A stretch of 63,668 nucleotides of DNA from an uncultured Clostridium sp. (GCA_947575745.1 CANPOS010000007.1:1-63668); one strand, 5' to 3'. Positions 53,339-62,119 are shown, counted from the first letter of the stretch. The notes: generated by a model not told the origin, from the sequence alone. Made by a program: numbers and translations.

Positions 53339-53692
53339 TTAAAGGTTTGATTTATCTATTAATTTTTCTTCCACTAAGGCGTTGAAAATGGCAATATTAA
53401 TTAATTTTGTTAAAGAAATAGCATATTCATTTTTTAATTTAGTAAGATTTTCATAGGTAGTTTTCTTGATTAGAAAACTACGAGAAACAACAACTTCTCC
53501 TTTGCTCCTTTTATACAAATCAATTTTTTTATCTTTTATTAAACCCTCTAAACAAGCATTAACAAGCTTGCTAATTGAAGCATCATACTTATTTTTACTT
53601 AAAAATTCTAATTTTTCATATAGTGAAATATCAATTGAAAGGGTTTTACTTAAAAAATCATCTCTTAAAGGGAAATTACTAAAAACTGACAT
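53339..53692 (-). CDS. Tandem ribbon-helix-helix-like DNA-binding protein
   Basis: The 117-residue protein seems to contain two RHH units: LSIDISLYEKLEFLSKNKYDASISKLVNACLEGL (about 18-51) and VVSRSFLIKKTTYENLTKLKNEYAISLTKLINIAIFNAL (about 68-106). In each, a short strand is followed by a helix, a Ser-x-x-x-Leu turn and a second helix. Fusion of two RHH units in one chain is unusual because they normally dimerise. Start follows AAAAAGAGGTG. It is divergent from the 53837 gene, with an inverted repeat between. No partner toxin is adjacent. Confidence 0.6.
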   Translation of the reverse strand: MSVFSNFPLRDDFLSKTLSIDISLYEKLEFLSKNKYDASISKLVNACLEGLIKDKKIDLYKRSKGEVVVSRSFLIKKTTYENLTKLKNEYAISLTKLINIAIFNALVEEKLIDKSNL

Positions 53693-53749
53693 TATATATA
53701 CACCTCTTTTTAGTTAAGTATATCAATTTAATAAGTTTTTATTAATCAC

Positions 53750-53809
53750 TATTGTAGTTACAAAATACAACTATAATAGGTTGACAAAATTATAAAAAAG
53801 TTATACTAT
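53750..53809. promoter_or_regulatory. Divergent intergenic region with inverted repeat and promoter
   Basis: ATTGTAGTT (53751-53759) faces AACTATAAT (53769-53777), an imperfect dyad with one mismatch. TTGACA (53781-53786) and TACTAT (53804-53809), 17 bp apart, drive the 53837 gene. The dyad is a candidate binding site for the RHH protein. Confidence 0.55.
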
Positions 53810-53836
53810 ATAGAAAAATATAGAAGGAGAAAATAG

Positions 53837-54310
53837 ATGAAGGTAGATAAATTAGAAGAAATAAAGTTACGTGCAAAAAAGATAATAGGGAATAGTAGTT
53901 TAAATATAATGAAAAATGAAAAAGAATTATTAGAACAGTTAAATGAATTGTTGCAGATAAATATAGAAAATGTAGATATTAATTTGCTAGAGAAAACATT
54001 AAATAATATAGAAGTGTATATAAAAACTAAAGAAAAAATGTTTATAGCAAAAGAAGATTATGAATATTTAGTAGAAATATCTAAAAGTTTAAAAGAACAA
54101 TCAGTAAGAAGAACAGATGGAATTTTATATGTATCAATATTTAAAGTGCTTGGAAAAGATAAAAGTGAACAATGTTTCCTTATTAGAAATCATGCAGAAA
54201 AATATAAAAAAATATATGGAAATAAATTTGATAATAAAATAGTAAAAATTGAAGGAACCAATAATTCAGATTTAATAAAATTATTAGAAATAATAAAAAG
54301 AAATTTTTAA
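53837..54310 (+). CDS. Protein of unknown function
   Basis: The 157-residue soluble protein starts behind AGAAGGAG at good spacing. The first half is helical (LEEIKLRAKKIIGNSS, LLEQLNELLQINIENV), with a more mixed second half containing SVRRTDGILYVSIFKVLG and NKIVKIEGTNNSDLIKLLEII. I recognise no domain. It has its own promoter and no close downstream partner. Confidence 0.65.
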   Translation: MKVDKLEEIKLRAKKIIGNSSLNIMKNEKELLEQLNELLQINIENVDINLLEKTLNNIEVYIKTKEKMFIAKEDYEYLVEISKSLKEQSVRRTDGILYVSIFKVLGKDKSEQCFLIRNHAEKYKKIYGNKFDNKIVKIEGTNNSDLIKLLEIIKRNF

Positions 54311-54483
54311 TAAAAATGGATAAGTAACAAATACTAGTTTATATCAAAATTAATATAATGTGAACAATTATACTTATTTATTGATAGTACAATAAAATGT
54401 TGAGATTTTTTATTAAAAGGGTATATTTTTAGTAAAAATAATGATATAATATAAAAATTGAGTAAAAGGGAGGAACATATTTT

Positions 54484-54825
54484 ATGAAAAAGAACTTAAT
54501 ATTCTCTATTGTAATTTTTGCTTTATTAATAGTAGGTGTTATGTTTGTTAATTCATATGTCCAAGCATTATCAAAACAAGAAAAATTACAAATAGAAAAA
54601 GAAATACTTGAACAAGAGATAAATAATAATAAAATCAATCAAGAAGAAGCTATACAAATCTATAAAAATATGGAAGAAAGAGTGACAGAATGCGATATTT
54701 GTGAGCAATATCACAATTGCCCAATACATGAACAAAATAATTATTGTATAGAAAGAAATAATCAATGTTCAAAAAGAAATTACCATTGTAGCAAAGATTA
54801 TAGTAGAGGAAGATGTCATAGATAA
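54484..54825 (+). CDS. Small membrane-anchored or secreted Cys/His-rich protein
   Basis: The 113-residue protein has an N-terminal signal or anchor helix (NLIFSIVIFALLIVGVMFV), a charged helical linker (QEKLQIEKEILEQEI) and a C-terminal segment very rich in Cys and His (CDICEQYHNCPIHEQ, then CIERNNQC, then HCSKDYSRGRCHR). The C/H clustering suggests an extracytoplasmic metal-binding or disulfide-rich module. No family is recognised. The start follows GGGAGGAAC, with TATAAT about 35 bases upstream. Confidence 0.7.
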   Translation: MKKNLIFSIVIFALLIVGVMFVNSYVQALSKQEKLQIEKEILEQEINNNKINQEEAIQIYKNMEERVTECDICEQYHNCPIHEQNNYCIERNNQCSKRNYHCSKDYSRGRCHR

Positions 54826-54893
54826 TAAATTATAGAGTTACTTTATATGAAATTATAGAGTAATTCTTTTAATTTATAGATAAAGGATGGGGA

Positions 54894-55088
54894 ATGGAAA
54901 GATTAGAAAATTTTGAAAGAGCATTAAAAGATATACAAAATGAATATGATACTTTGGGAAAAGAATTAGAAAAGTTAAGGAATGAAGGAAAAAATAAAAC
55001 AACAAAATTTAGAGAATTATTAAGTAAAAAGTTAGTATATAGCATGATAATTAATATATTTAAAAGATATGATTTAATTGATAAATAA
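54894..55088 (+). CDS. Small coiled-coil protein
   Basis: The 64-residue product starts behind AAGGATGGGG and consists of a charged coiled coil (ALKDIQNEYDTLGKELEKL) and a second helix (FRELLSKKLVYSMIINIFKRY). The length is reminiscent of Spo0E-type phosphatases but the SQELD motif is absent. The function is unknown. Confidence 0.55.
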   Translation: MERLENFERALKDIQNEYDTLGKELEKLRNEGKNKTTKFRELLSKKLVYSMIINIFKRYDLIDK

Positions 55089-55240
55089 TAAAAGAAAATA
55101 ACTAACAATAAATATTTACTTTTTTAGATTGTTATATTATAATTATCATGAAATATAAAAAGAGTGACTAAACCATATATATGGAGTGTTACTCAAATAT
55201 ACAAAAACAAAAGTAATAAAAAAAGAGAGGAGAAAAGAAA

Positions 55241-55813
55241 ATGAGCAAATCAACTAAGATTATTATAGCAGTTGTAGCTATTATAGCTATAATAGCAATA
55301 GTAGTAGTTATTTTAATGAATTCAAAACCAAAAACAAATTTAGAAACAATTAATAGTGCAGACGATTTAGTATCTTTAGTTAACAAAATATATGAAGGAC
55401 AAGAGGACAAGGTACCAGGAAGTCTACAAACACAAACAATAGATGTAACAGATGAGATGATGGTAAAGGCATTTACAGGACTTGACAATGGAGAAAAATT
55501 ACAATATCTTGTAGCATCAGAACCAATGATTAGTTCACAAGCATATTCATTTGTTCTTGCAACAGTGAAAGATGGAGTAAACGCAAATGAAATTGCAGAA
55601 GCAATAAAAGACAATGTAGATTCTAGAAAATGGATTTGCGTTTCAGCAGAGAAGGTTTATACAACAAGTAGTGGAAATATAGTATGTCTAGTTATGTCTA
55701 GTGAAGAGGCAGCAAAACCTATTTATGAGAGATTTAAAACATTAGCTGGAAGTGTCGGAAAAGAATTCGAAAAAGCAGAAGAAGAAATAGAATTACCACC
55801 AGAAATGTATTAA
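55241..55813 (+). CDS. DUF4358 membrane-anchored protein
   Basis: The 190-residue protein has an N-terminal signal anchor (IIIAVVAIIAIIAIVVVILM) and an extracytoplasmic domain with MVKAFTGLDNGEKLQYLVASEPMIS, SYAYSFVL-like SQAYSFVLATVKDGVNANEI, DSRKWICVSAEKVY and GNIVCLVMSS. That is the pattern of DUF4358 proteins, which often neighbour MBOAT acyltransferases and DHHW proteins, as here. The role is unknown. The start follows AGAGAGGAGAA. Confidence 0.78.
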   Translation: MSKSTKIIIAVVAIIAIIAIVVVILMNSKPKTNLETINSADDLVSLVNKIYEGQEDKVPGSLQTQTIDVTDEMMVKAFTGLDNGEKLQYLVASEPMISSQAYSFVLATVKDGVNANEIAEAIKDNVDSRKWICVSAEKVYTTSSGNIVCLVMSSEEAAKPIYERFKTLAGSVGKEFEKAEEEIELPPEMY

Positions 55814-55832
55814 TAATATTCAAAAAATAAAA

Positions 55833-55874
55833 GTCGCCGAGTTAAATAGAAAATATAATCTATTTTTCGGCGAC
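55833..55874. terminator. Hairpin between DUF4358 and MBOAT genes
   Basis: GTCGCCGA (55833-55840) and TCGGCGAC (55867-55874) form a GC-rich stem with an inner ATAGA/TCTAT pair. No T-run follows on the plus strand, so termination may be weak; the T-run on the minus strand is better. Confidence 0.6.
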
Positions 55875-55904
55875 AATATTATTTAACAAGAAAAAGGGGG
55901 GCAT

Positions 55905-57290
55905 ATGGTATTTTCTAGTGTCACATTTTTATTTTATTTTTTACCTATTGTTTTAATTATTTATTATATAGTACCAAATAAATGTAAGAATGTTGTCTTA
56001 CTAATTTCATCATTATTATTCTATTTTTATGGTGAGCCTAAATATGTATGGTTAATGATAATTTCAATAATTACAACATATATATTTGGAATCTTAATGG
56101 ATAAGTATAAAAAGCAATCTAAATTATTTTTAATAATTTCAATAATTATTAGCATAGGATTTCTTGTATATTTTAAATATGCAAATTTCCTTATAGAAAA
56201 TATTAATTTGTGGTTATCACATAAAATAGACTTTATTTATGTGGCACTTCCAATAGGAATATCTTTTTATACATTCCAGATGATTAGTTATTTAATAGAT
56301 GTATACAAAGGAGAAGCAAAAGTTCAAAAAAATATTTTTAAACTTGCAATGTATGTTTCATTATTTCCACAATTGATAGCAGGACCAATTGTTAGATACA
56401 AAACAATAGAAGAACAGATAGAAAAAAGAACATATACATTTGAGAAATTTAGTTTAGGAGTTAGAAGATTCATAATCGGACTTGGAAAAAAAGTATTAAT
56501 TGCAGATATATTAGGAGAATTAACTGTTATAGTACTAGGGGGAAATGAAAGTAGTATAGTTTATTATTGGCTATATGCAATATCTAGTATGTTACAGATA
56601 TATTTTGACTTTTCAGGATATTCAGATATGGCAATAGGATTAGGAAAAATGTTAGGATTTGAATTTTTAGAAAACTTTAATTATCCATATATTGCAAGAA
56701 GTATTACAGAATTTTGGAGAAGGTGGCATATATCATTAAGTAGTTGGTTTAGAGATTATATTTATATTCCATTAGGAGGAAATAAAGTTAGTAAAATAAA
56801 ATGGCTTAGAAATATATTAATAGTATGGATATTAACAGGATTATGGCATGGTGCTGCATGGAATTTTGTAATGTGGGGACTATATTTTGGAATTTTATTA
56901 ATAATAGAAAAAGTATTTTTAAATAAATACTTAGAGAAAATTCCTAAGTTCTTTGCACATATATATACCCTATTAATAGTTATGATTAGCTTTATTATAT
57001 TTAATGGAAATAGTGTTACAGATATCTTGCAAAATATAGGGGGATTGTTCGGAATAAATAATATACCATTTATTACAGAAGAAAGTCTATATTATTTAAA
57101 AAGCTATTTTATTATTATAATAATAAGTATAATAGGTGCTACTCCTATATTAAAGCAAATATCAAATAACAATAAGATACATAAAATTATAAATTATATA
57201 GAGCCAATATTTTTATTACTTATTTTAATTATAAGTACAAGCTATATTATAGATGGTTCATTCAGCCCATTTTTATATTTTAGGTTTTAG
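55905..57290 (+). CDS. MBOAT-family O-acyltransferase (AlgI-like)
   Basis: The 461-residue multi-spanning protein has ISFYTFQMISYLIDVYKG, the MBOAT core RRWHISLSSWFRDYIYIPLGG (around 280-300), and LTGLWHGAAWNFVMWG with the putative catalytic His (about 325). AlgI-type proteins transfer acetyl groups across the membrane to cell-surface polysaccharides. The next gene encodes the DHHW protein that usually acts with it outside the membrane. The start follows AAAGGGGGG. Confidence 0.92.
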   Translation: MVFSSVTFLFYFLPIVLIIYYIVPNKCKNVVLLISSLLFYFYGEPKYVWLMIISIITTYIFGILMDKYKKQSKLFLIISIIISIGFLVYFKYANFLIENINLWLSHKIDFIYVALPIGISFYTFQMISYLIDVYKGEAKVQKNIFKLAMYVSLFPQLIAGPIVRYKTIEEQIEKRTYTFEKFSLGVRRFIIGLGKKVLIADILGELTVIVLGGNESSIVYYWLYAISSMLQIYFDFSGYSDMAIGLGKMLGFEFLENFNYPYIARSITEFWRRWHISLSSWFRDYIYIPLGGNKVSKIKWLRNILIVWILTGLWHGAAWNFVMWGLYFGILLIIEKVFLNKYLEKIPKFFAHIYTLLIVMISFIIFNGNSVTDILQNIGGLFGINNIPFITEESLYYLKSYFIIIIISIIGATPILKQISNNNKIHKIINYIEPIFLLLILIISTSYIIDGSFSPFLYFRF

Positions 57291-57301
57291 GAGGTGCTAT
57301 A

Positions 57302-58387
57302 ATGAAAGATAAAATAAAAAATATAATTATAACATTAGGATTTGTTATAATATTAGTAATAATATTGTTAGCTAATATATTAAAAAAAGATCAAGAAATA
57401 TCAATAATAGAAAGAAGAAAATTAGCACAATTCCCAGAAATAACTTTGAAAAAAATAGTAAATGAAGACACAACTAAAAAAATAGAAGAGTATGCAATAG
57501 ACCAGTTTATAGCACGAGATACATTAAGAAAAGTAAAATCATTTTTTAATATTAATATATTAAGACAACAAGATAATAATAAATTATTTGAAAAAAATGG
57601 GGCAATATATAAAATGGAATACCCATTAAAAGAAGAAAATGTAAGTAGATCAATTGATAAAATAAAAGGTATTTACGAAAAGCATTTGCAAGGTATGAAT
57701 GTATATTATGCAGTTATTCCAGATAAAAACTATTATTTAAAAGAAGATGAACATTTAAAAATTGATTATAATAAATTAAAACAAATTATATCAAGCAAAT
57801 TAAAAGATATAAAATATATTGATATTTGGGATGATTTAGAATTAGAAGATTATTATAAAACAGATTTACATTGGAAACAAGAGAATCTACAAAAAGTAGT
57901 AAAAAAAATACAAACTGAAATGAAACTAGAAGATATACAAGAATTGAAATATACCAAAACAAATGTAGGAGAATTTTATGGTACATATTATGGGCAATTA
58001 GGTAAAAAGTTAAATCCAGACAAAATGTATATTTTAACAAATGATATAATAGAAAGTTGTAAAACTTATAATTATGAGAAAAAAGAAATAGGAACAGTAT
58101 ATGATAGAAATAATCATAAAGATAAATACGATATATATTTATCAGGAGCAACTCCACTAATTGATATAGAAAACCAAAATGCAAATACAGAAAAAGAATT
58201 ATTACTTTTTAGAGATTCATTTGGAAGTAGTATAGCCCCATTACTTATACAAAATTACAAAAAAATTACATTAATAGACCTTAGATATATGTCAAGCACT
58301 TTAATAGATCAATACATTGAATTTAAAGACCAAGATGTGCTATTTCTATATAGTGCATTAGTACTTAATCAATATATATTACAATAG
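57302..58387 (+). CDS. DHHW/AlgX-J-like O-acetylation protein
   Basis: The 361-residue protein has an N-terminal signal anchor (IIITLGFVIILVIILLANI) and a SGNH-hydrolase-like domain outside the membrane. Visible motifs are YYAVIPDKNYYL, TDLHWKQENLQ (the D-x-H-W motif, about 189-192) and LLLFRDSFGSSIAPLL (Ser about 308). In AlgX/AlgJ, the same residues accept and pass on acetyl groups from the MBOAT partner. It is coupled to that gene by an 11-base gap and AGGAGG. Confidence 0.88.
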   Translation: MKDKIKNIIITLGFVIILVIILLANILKKDQEISIIERRKLAQFPEITLKKIVNEDTTKKIEEYAIDQFIARDTLRKVKSFFNINILRQQDNNKLFEKNGAIYKMEYPLKEENVSRSIDKIKGIYEKHLQGMNVYYAVIPDKNYYLKEDEHLKIDYNKLKQIISSKLKDIKYIDIWDDLELEDYYKTDLHWKQENLQKVVKKIQTEMKLEDIQELKYTKTNVGEFYGTYYGQLGKKLNPDKMYILTNDIIESCKTYNYEKKEIGTVYDRNNHKDKYDIYLSGATPLIDIENQNANTEKELLLFRDSFGSSIAPLLIQNYKKITLIDLRYMSSTLIDQYIEFKDQDVLFLYSALVLNQYILQ

Positions 58388-58447
58388 AAGAAAAATAAAA
58401 GTTGATAATAAAGCTATTTTATTATAGAATATTTACAAGGAGGCAAG

Positions 58448-59077
58448 ATGGATTTTATTATTATATTTATAGAAGGAATTGCATCATTTTTATCACCATG
58501 TGTATTGCCAATGTTACCAATGTATGTATCATATTTTGCAGGGCAAGATAAAGATTTGAAAAAGACAATTATAAACTCTTTAGGATTTGTTTTAGGATTT
58601 ACTATTATTTTTGTATTATTAGGTATATTTGCAAGTACATTAGGAAAAGTAATAACAGCTAATAGTAAATATATAAATATTATATTTGGAATAATAATTA
58701 TTATATTTGGAATGCACTACATGGGAATATTAAATATAAAAATATTAAATAAATCAAAAGGAATAAAAAAGAATAGTGATAAACTTAGTTTCTTTTCTGC
58801 AATAATATTTGGAATGATTTTTTCTGTGTGTTGGACACCATGTGTAGGAGTATTTTTAAGTAGTGCCTTAATGATGAGTGCTACTTCAATGAATGTTTTA
58901 AAAGGTGGATTTATGCTATTTATATATTCTATTGGATTAGGAATACCATTTATTTTAACTTCTATATTTCTAGAAAGATTAAAAAATACATTTAATAATA
59001 TTAAAAAACATTATAATATTATAAATAAGATAGCAGGAATGATACTAATTTTTAGTGGAATACTATTAATTTTTTAG
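58448..59077 (+). CDS. ccdA: CcdA-type thiol-disulfide membrane transporter
   Basis: The 209-residue protein has six membrane helices with the two redox cysteines in SFLSPCVLPMLPMY (helix 1) and SVCWTPCVGVFLSSALMMSA (helix 4). CcdA/DsbD-beta proteins carry reducing equivalents from cytoplasmic thioredoxin to extracytoplasmic partners. The downstream membrane-anchored and cytoplasmic thioredoxins fit this role. AAGGAGG precedes the start. Confidence 0.92.
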   Translation: MDFIIIFIEGIASFLSPCVLPMLPMYVSYFAGQDKDLKKTIINSLGFVLGFTIIFVLLGIFASTLGKVITANSKYINIIFGIIIIIFGMHYMGILNIKILNKSKGIKKNSDKLSFFSAIIFGMIFSVCWTPCVGVFLSSALMMSATSMNVLKGGFMLFIYSIGLGIPFILTSIFLERLKNTFNNIKKHYNIINKIAGMILIFSGILLIF

Positions 59078-59089
59078 GAGGATTAATAT

Positions 59090-59533
59090 ATGGATAAAAA
59101 GCAAAAATTAATAATTGAGATTATTTTATTTATACTATTATTAATAGGAATAACATTTATATATAATTATTTAATAAATAAAAATAATGATCAAGAAATG
59201 CAAGAAGAAGTTAAAGAAGAACAAGTAGAAATAATGGAAATTAAAAATGCAGAACAATTTGAACAAGAAGTAATTAATGAAAGTAAAACAGTATTTATTG
59301 ATTTTTATGCAACATGGTGTATGCCATGTAGAACAATGAATCCAATCATTAAAGAAATAGCAAAAGAACATAAAGAAGTTAAAGTTGTAAAAATAGATGT
59401 AGATAAAAATGAAGAACTAGCCATAAAGTATAATGTTATGAATATACCAACAATGCTTATAATGAAAAATGGAGAAGTAACAAAAACATTTGTGGGAATA
59501 GTAGATAAAGAAAGTATAGTTAAAGAATTATAA
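59090..59533 (+). CDS. Membrane-anchored thioredoxin-like protein
   Basis: The 147-residue protein has an N-terminal helix (LIIEIILFILLLIGITFIYNY) placing the thioredoxin domain outside. The active site is FYATWCMPCRTM (about 81-84 CMPC) with the cis-Pro segment MNIPTMLIMKNG. It lies 12 bases after ccdA behind AGGAGG and is the natural extracytoplasmic acceptor of CcdA electrons. Confidence 0.9.
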   Translation: MDKKQKLIIEIILFILLLIGITFIYNYLINKNNDQEMQEEVKEEQVEIMEIKNAEQFEQEVINESKTVFIDFYATWCMPCRTMNPIIKEIAKEHKEVKVVKIDVDKNEELAIKYNVMNIPTMLIMKNGEVTKTFVGIVDKESIVKEL

Positions 59534-59647
59534 ATAACAACTAAAATTGTTTTCAGATATTGAAGTATAGTAAGATTAAGTTATAGAAGAATAAAAAGTA
59601 TTATCAAAAAATAAAATATATAAAAATAAATAAAGGAGGAAACAATT

Positions 59648-59848
59648 TTGGCAGTAAAACTAAATTCAAATAAAGAGGTTGTAGACACTATAAGAGAAGG
59701 CTTAAAAAAGACAGGAGGTTATTGCCCATGCAGAACTGAAAAAACAGATGATACCAAATGTATGTGCAGAGAATTTAAAGAACAGATTAAAGATCCTAAT
59801 TTCGAAGGATATTGTCATTGTATGCTTTACTATAAAACAATTGATTAA
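59648..59848 (+). CDS. Ferredoxin-thioredoxin-reductase catalytic-subunit-like protein
   Basis: The TTG start at 59648 follows AAAGGAGGAAAC. The 66-residue protein has the FTR beta-type cysteine motifs CPCR, KCMC and YCHC (about 26-55) that bind a 4Fe-4S cluster next to a redox-active disulfide. In FTR, this subunit passes ferredoxin electrons to thioredoxin. Directly downstream, 14 bases later, is a cytoplasmic thioredoxin gene. It is shorter than plant FTR beta and has no variable-subunit partner nearby. Confidence 0.85.
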   Translation: MAVKLNSNKEVVDTIREGLKKTGGYCPCRTEKTDDTKCMCREFKEQIKDPNFEGYCHCMLYYKTID

Positions 59849-59862
59849 AGGAGGAAAAGTAA

Positions 59863-60183
59863 ATGAGTGAAATAAACTTAAATTCAAGTAATTTTAATGA
59901 AGAAATAGCTAATACTGATAAGTTAGTTTTAATTGATTTTTATGCGACATGGTGTGGACCATGCAAAATGTTATCTCCAGTTATTTCAGAAATTGCAAAT
60001 GAATATTCAGAAAGTGTTAAAGTTTGCAAAATTAATATAGATGAAAATCAGGATTTAGCACTAAAGTATAATATAATGAGTGTACCAACTCTTATGTTCT
60101 TGAAAAACGGAAATGTAGTAAAAAGTAGTGTAGGTTTTTATCCAAAATCTAAACTAGAGAGTATAATAAAAGAGTTATTATAA
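59863..60183 (+). CDS. trxA: Thioredoxin
   Basis: The 106-residue protein is a standard cytoplasmic thioredoxin: FYATWCGPCKML (active-site CGPC about 33-36), KINIDENQDLALKYNIMSVPTLMFLKNG with the cis-Pro, and a C-terminal helix. It starts behind AAAGGAGG. With the FTR-like protein, CcdA and the anchored thioredoxin it forms a plausible ferredoxin-to-exterior reducing path. Confidence 0.93.
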   Translation: MSEINLNSSNFNEEIANTDKLVLIDFYATWCGPCKMLSPVISEIANEYSESVKVCKINIDENQDLALKYNIMSVPTLMFLKNGNVVKSSVGFYPKSKLESIIKELL

Positions 60184-60221
60184 ATTAACCTTATTGTGTA
60201 AGAAAATAAAATATCTATATT

Positions 60222-60268
60222 AGGACAGATAATTTTAAATTGTAATTATCTGTCCTTTATGATATAAT
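60222..60268 (+). promoter_or_regulatory. Terminator hairpin and overlapping promoter upstream of a 34-residue ORF
   Basis: AGGACAGATAATT (60222-60234) pairs perfectly with AATTATCTGTCCT (60244-60256), terminating the redox operon. The right arm lies within the spacer of TTGTAA (60240-60245) and TATAAT (60263-60268), 17 bp apart. Confidence 0.8.
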
Positions 60269-60309
60269 CAAAAAACAAGATAGTAATTTGTAGAAAGGAG
60301 TAATGTGTT

Positions 60310-60414
60310 ATGGAAAAAATAAAAAAATTCTTTAAAGAACATAAAAAAGCAATTGGCTCTATAATAATTTTAATTGGTGTAGTAGTTGCTTGCACAATAA
60401 ACTTATTATGGTAA
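60310..60414 (+). CDS. 34-residue single-pass membrane peptide
   Basis: ATG 60310 follows AAAGGAG (60294-60300). The peptide has a basic N-terminus (MEKIKKFFKEHKKAIG) and one hydrophobic helix (SIIILIGVVVACTINLLW). It is too short for the default ORF length cut. It has its own consensus promoter, and hairpins with the same AATTATCTGT stem lie on both sides. It may be a small regulatory membrane peptide or a type I toxin; no antisense RNA could be identified. Confidence 0.6.
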   Translation: MEKIKKFFKEHKKAIGSIIILIGVVVACTINLLW

Positions 60415-60429
60415 ATTACAATTCATAGG

Positions 60430-60466
60430 GCAGGTAATTAAGTTGAAAATTATCTGTCTTTTATTA
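60430..60466 (+). terminator. Terminator after the 34-residue ORF, related to the upstream hairpin
   Basis: GGCAGGTAATT pairs with AATTATCTGTC using G-U pairs, followed by TTTTATT. The right arm repeats the right arm of the 60222-60256 hairpin. Confidence 0.75.
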
Positions 60467-60604
60467 TATGACGTTAACAAAAGATAATAAGTTGCAAGGA
60501 TGAAATTTGATAAAAAATATTTTAAAAATAATTGTCACTTTTTGGTGAAAAAAGTCATCATACAATATATATAGAAAAATATATATTAGGAGATGAAGCA
60601 AAAG

Positions 60605-62119
60605 ATGATAATTATAATAGAAGTATTAATTACAGTAATAGTAGTACTATTATTTACAAAAATATATAAAGATAAAAAAGGTAAAAAATTAAAAAAGTCT
60701 ATTGTATTTTTAATAGCACTAGAACTACTATTATTTATAAGTATTCCTGCTACATTTGCATTAGCAAATCCAAGATTGGAGATCCAAGATGTAGTAGAAA
60801 TAGAAGTAAACAGCAATAAGCAAATAGAAATGCCTAAAACAAGTTATCTATGTCATGATGTTTCTGCTAATGTAAAAATGATAGGAGATATAGATTATAA
60901 TGCAGTAGGAGATTATGAAATTGAATACGAAGTGCCAATGCTTTTTGGAAAGTATTATGAAAAACATACTATAAGAGTAGTAGATAAAACACCACCAGAG
61001 ATTGTATTAACAGGAGAAGAAATAGTAAATTTGTCTTATACCAAAGAATATGAAGAAACAGGAGTTATTGCAACTGATAATTGCGATGGAGATATTACAG
61101 ATAAAATTAATATAGAAAAAAAAGAGATAAGTGAAAATAAAATCGAAATAAAATATACAGTTTCTGATAATGCAGGAAATCTAAGCACAAAAACGAGGAT
61201 AGTAAATTTTATTGACGATATTGCACCTGTTCTTACATTAAATGGAAAAGAAAAAATTTCTGTAATAAGAGGAAATAGCTATAAAGAGCAAGGAGCAAAA
61301 GCAGTAGATGAAAAAGATGGAGATTTAACAGAAAAAATACAAATAGAAGGAAATGTAGATACTTCTAAAAATGGTACTTATACTATAACTTATAAAGTTT
61401 ATGATTCTAAAGGGAATGAAACTATAAAAAAAAGAACGGTTTCAGTTATAAATCAGCCTGTTCAAGCTAAAACAGGAAAAAATGGGCAAAAAGGTGTAAT
61501 ATATCTAACTTTTGATGATGGACCTTCTACAAGTATAACTCCTAAAATACTAGATATTTTAAAGAAAAAGAATGTAAAAGCAACATTTTTTATATTGAAT
61601 TATGATGGAGCAAAGGAAGAAATAGTAAAAAGAGAAGTAAATGAAGGACATACAGTTGCAATTCATGGATATTCACATAATTATAAAGAAATATATAAAT
61701 CTGAAGAAATTTATATGCAAAATATAAGAAAATTGCAAGATAAAATAAAAAAATCTACTGGCTATAATGCCACAATAACTAGATTTCCAGGTGGAAGCTC
61801 TAATATTGTAAGCAGATATAATCCAGGTATAATGTCAAGATTAACGAAAACAGTTCTTGATAACGGATATAAATATTTTGATTGGAATGTATCGTCTGGA
61901 GATGCAGGAGAAGCTAAAAGCTCATCTGATGTTTATTACAATGTAGTTAGTAATTTAAGCAAATCTAGAAGTAATGTAGTATTGATGCATGATTTTAATG
62001 GAAACACTAAAACCTTAAATGCTTTAGAGGATATTATTGACTATGGAATTAGTAATGGATATACTTTTGGTAAAATTACAGAGAGTACAGCTATGGTAAC
62101 TCACTCAGTAAATAATTAA
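60605..62119 (+). CDS. NodB-type polysaccharide deacetylase with two Ig-like domains
   Basis: I use ATG 60605, since AGGAG (60588-60592) abuts the earlier 60593 codon. The roughly 504-residue protein has a signal anchor (about 1-50), two DUF5011-type Ig-like repeats (DKTPPEIVLTGEE..., DDIAPVLTLNGKE...) and a NodB domain from about 300. The NodB motifs are YLTFDDGPSTS, HGYSHNY, RFPGGSS, DWNVSSGD and VLMHDF. Such proteins deacetylate cell-wall glycans and confer lysozyme resistance. It lies next to a SigV/RsiV-like pair. Confidence 0.9.
   Translation: MIIIIEVLITVIVVLLFTKIYKDKKGKKLKKSIVFLIALELLLFISIPATFALANPRLEIQDVVEIEVNSNKQIEMPKTSYLCHDVSANVKMIGDIDYNAVGDYEIEYEVPMLFGKYYEKHTIRVVDKTPPEIVLTGEEIVNLSYTKEYEETGVIATDNCDGDITDKINIEKKEISENKIEIKYTVSDNAGNLSTKTRIVNFIDDIAPVLTLNGKEKISVIRGNSYKEQGAKAVDEKDGDLTEKIQIEGNVDTSKNGTYTITYKVYDSKGNETIKKRTVSVINQPVQAKTGKNGQKGVIYLTFDDGPSTSITPKILDILKKKNVKATFFILNYDGAKEEIVKREVNEGHTVAIHGYSHNYKEIYKSEEIYMQNIRKLQDKIKKSTGYNATITRFPGGSSNIVSRYNPGIMSRLTKTVLDNGYKYFDWNVSSGDAGEAKSSSDVYYNVVSNLSKSRSNVVLMHDFNGNTKTLNALEDIIDYGISNGYTFGKITESTAMVTHSVNN

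Noticed and set aside
54894-55088. Spo0E-family phosphatase
   Set aside because: Size and coiled-coil shape fit, but the characteristic SQELD motif is absent.
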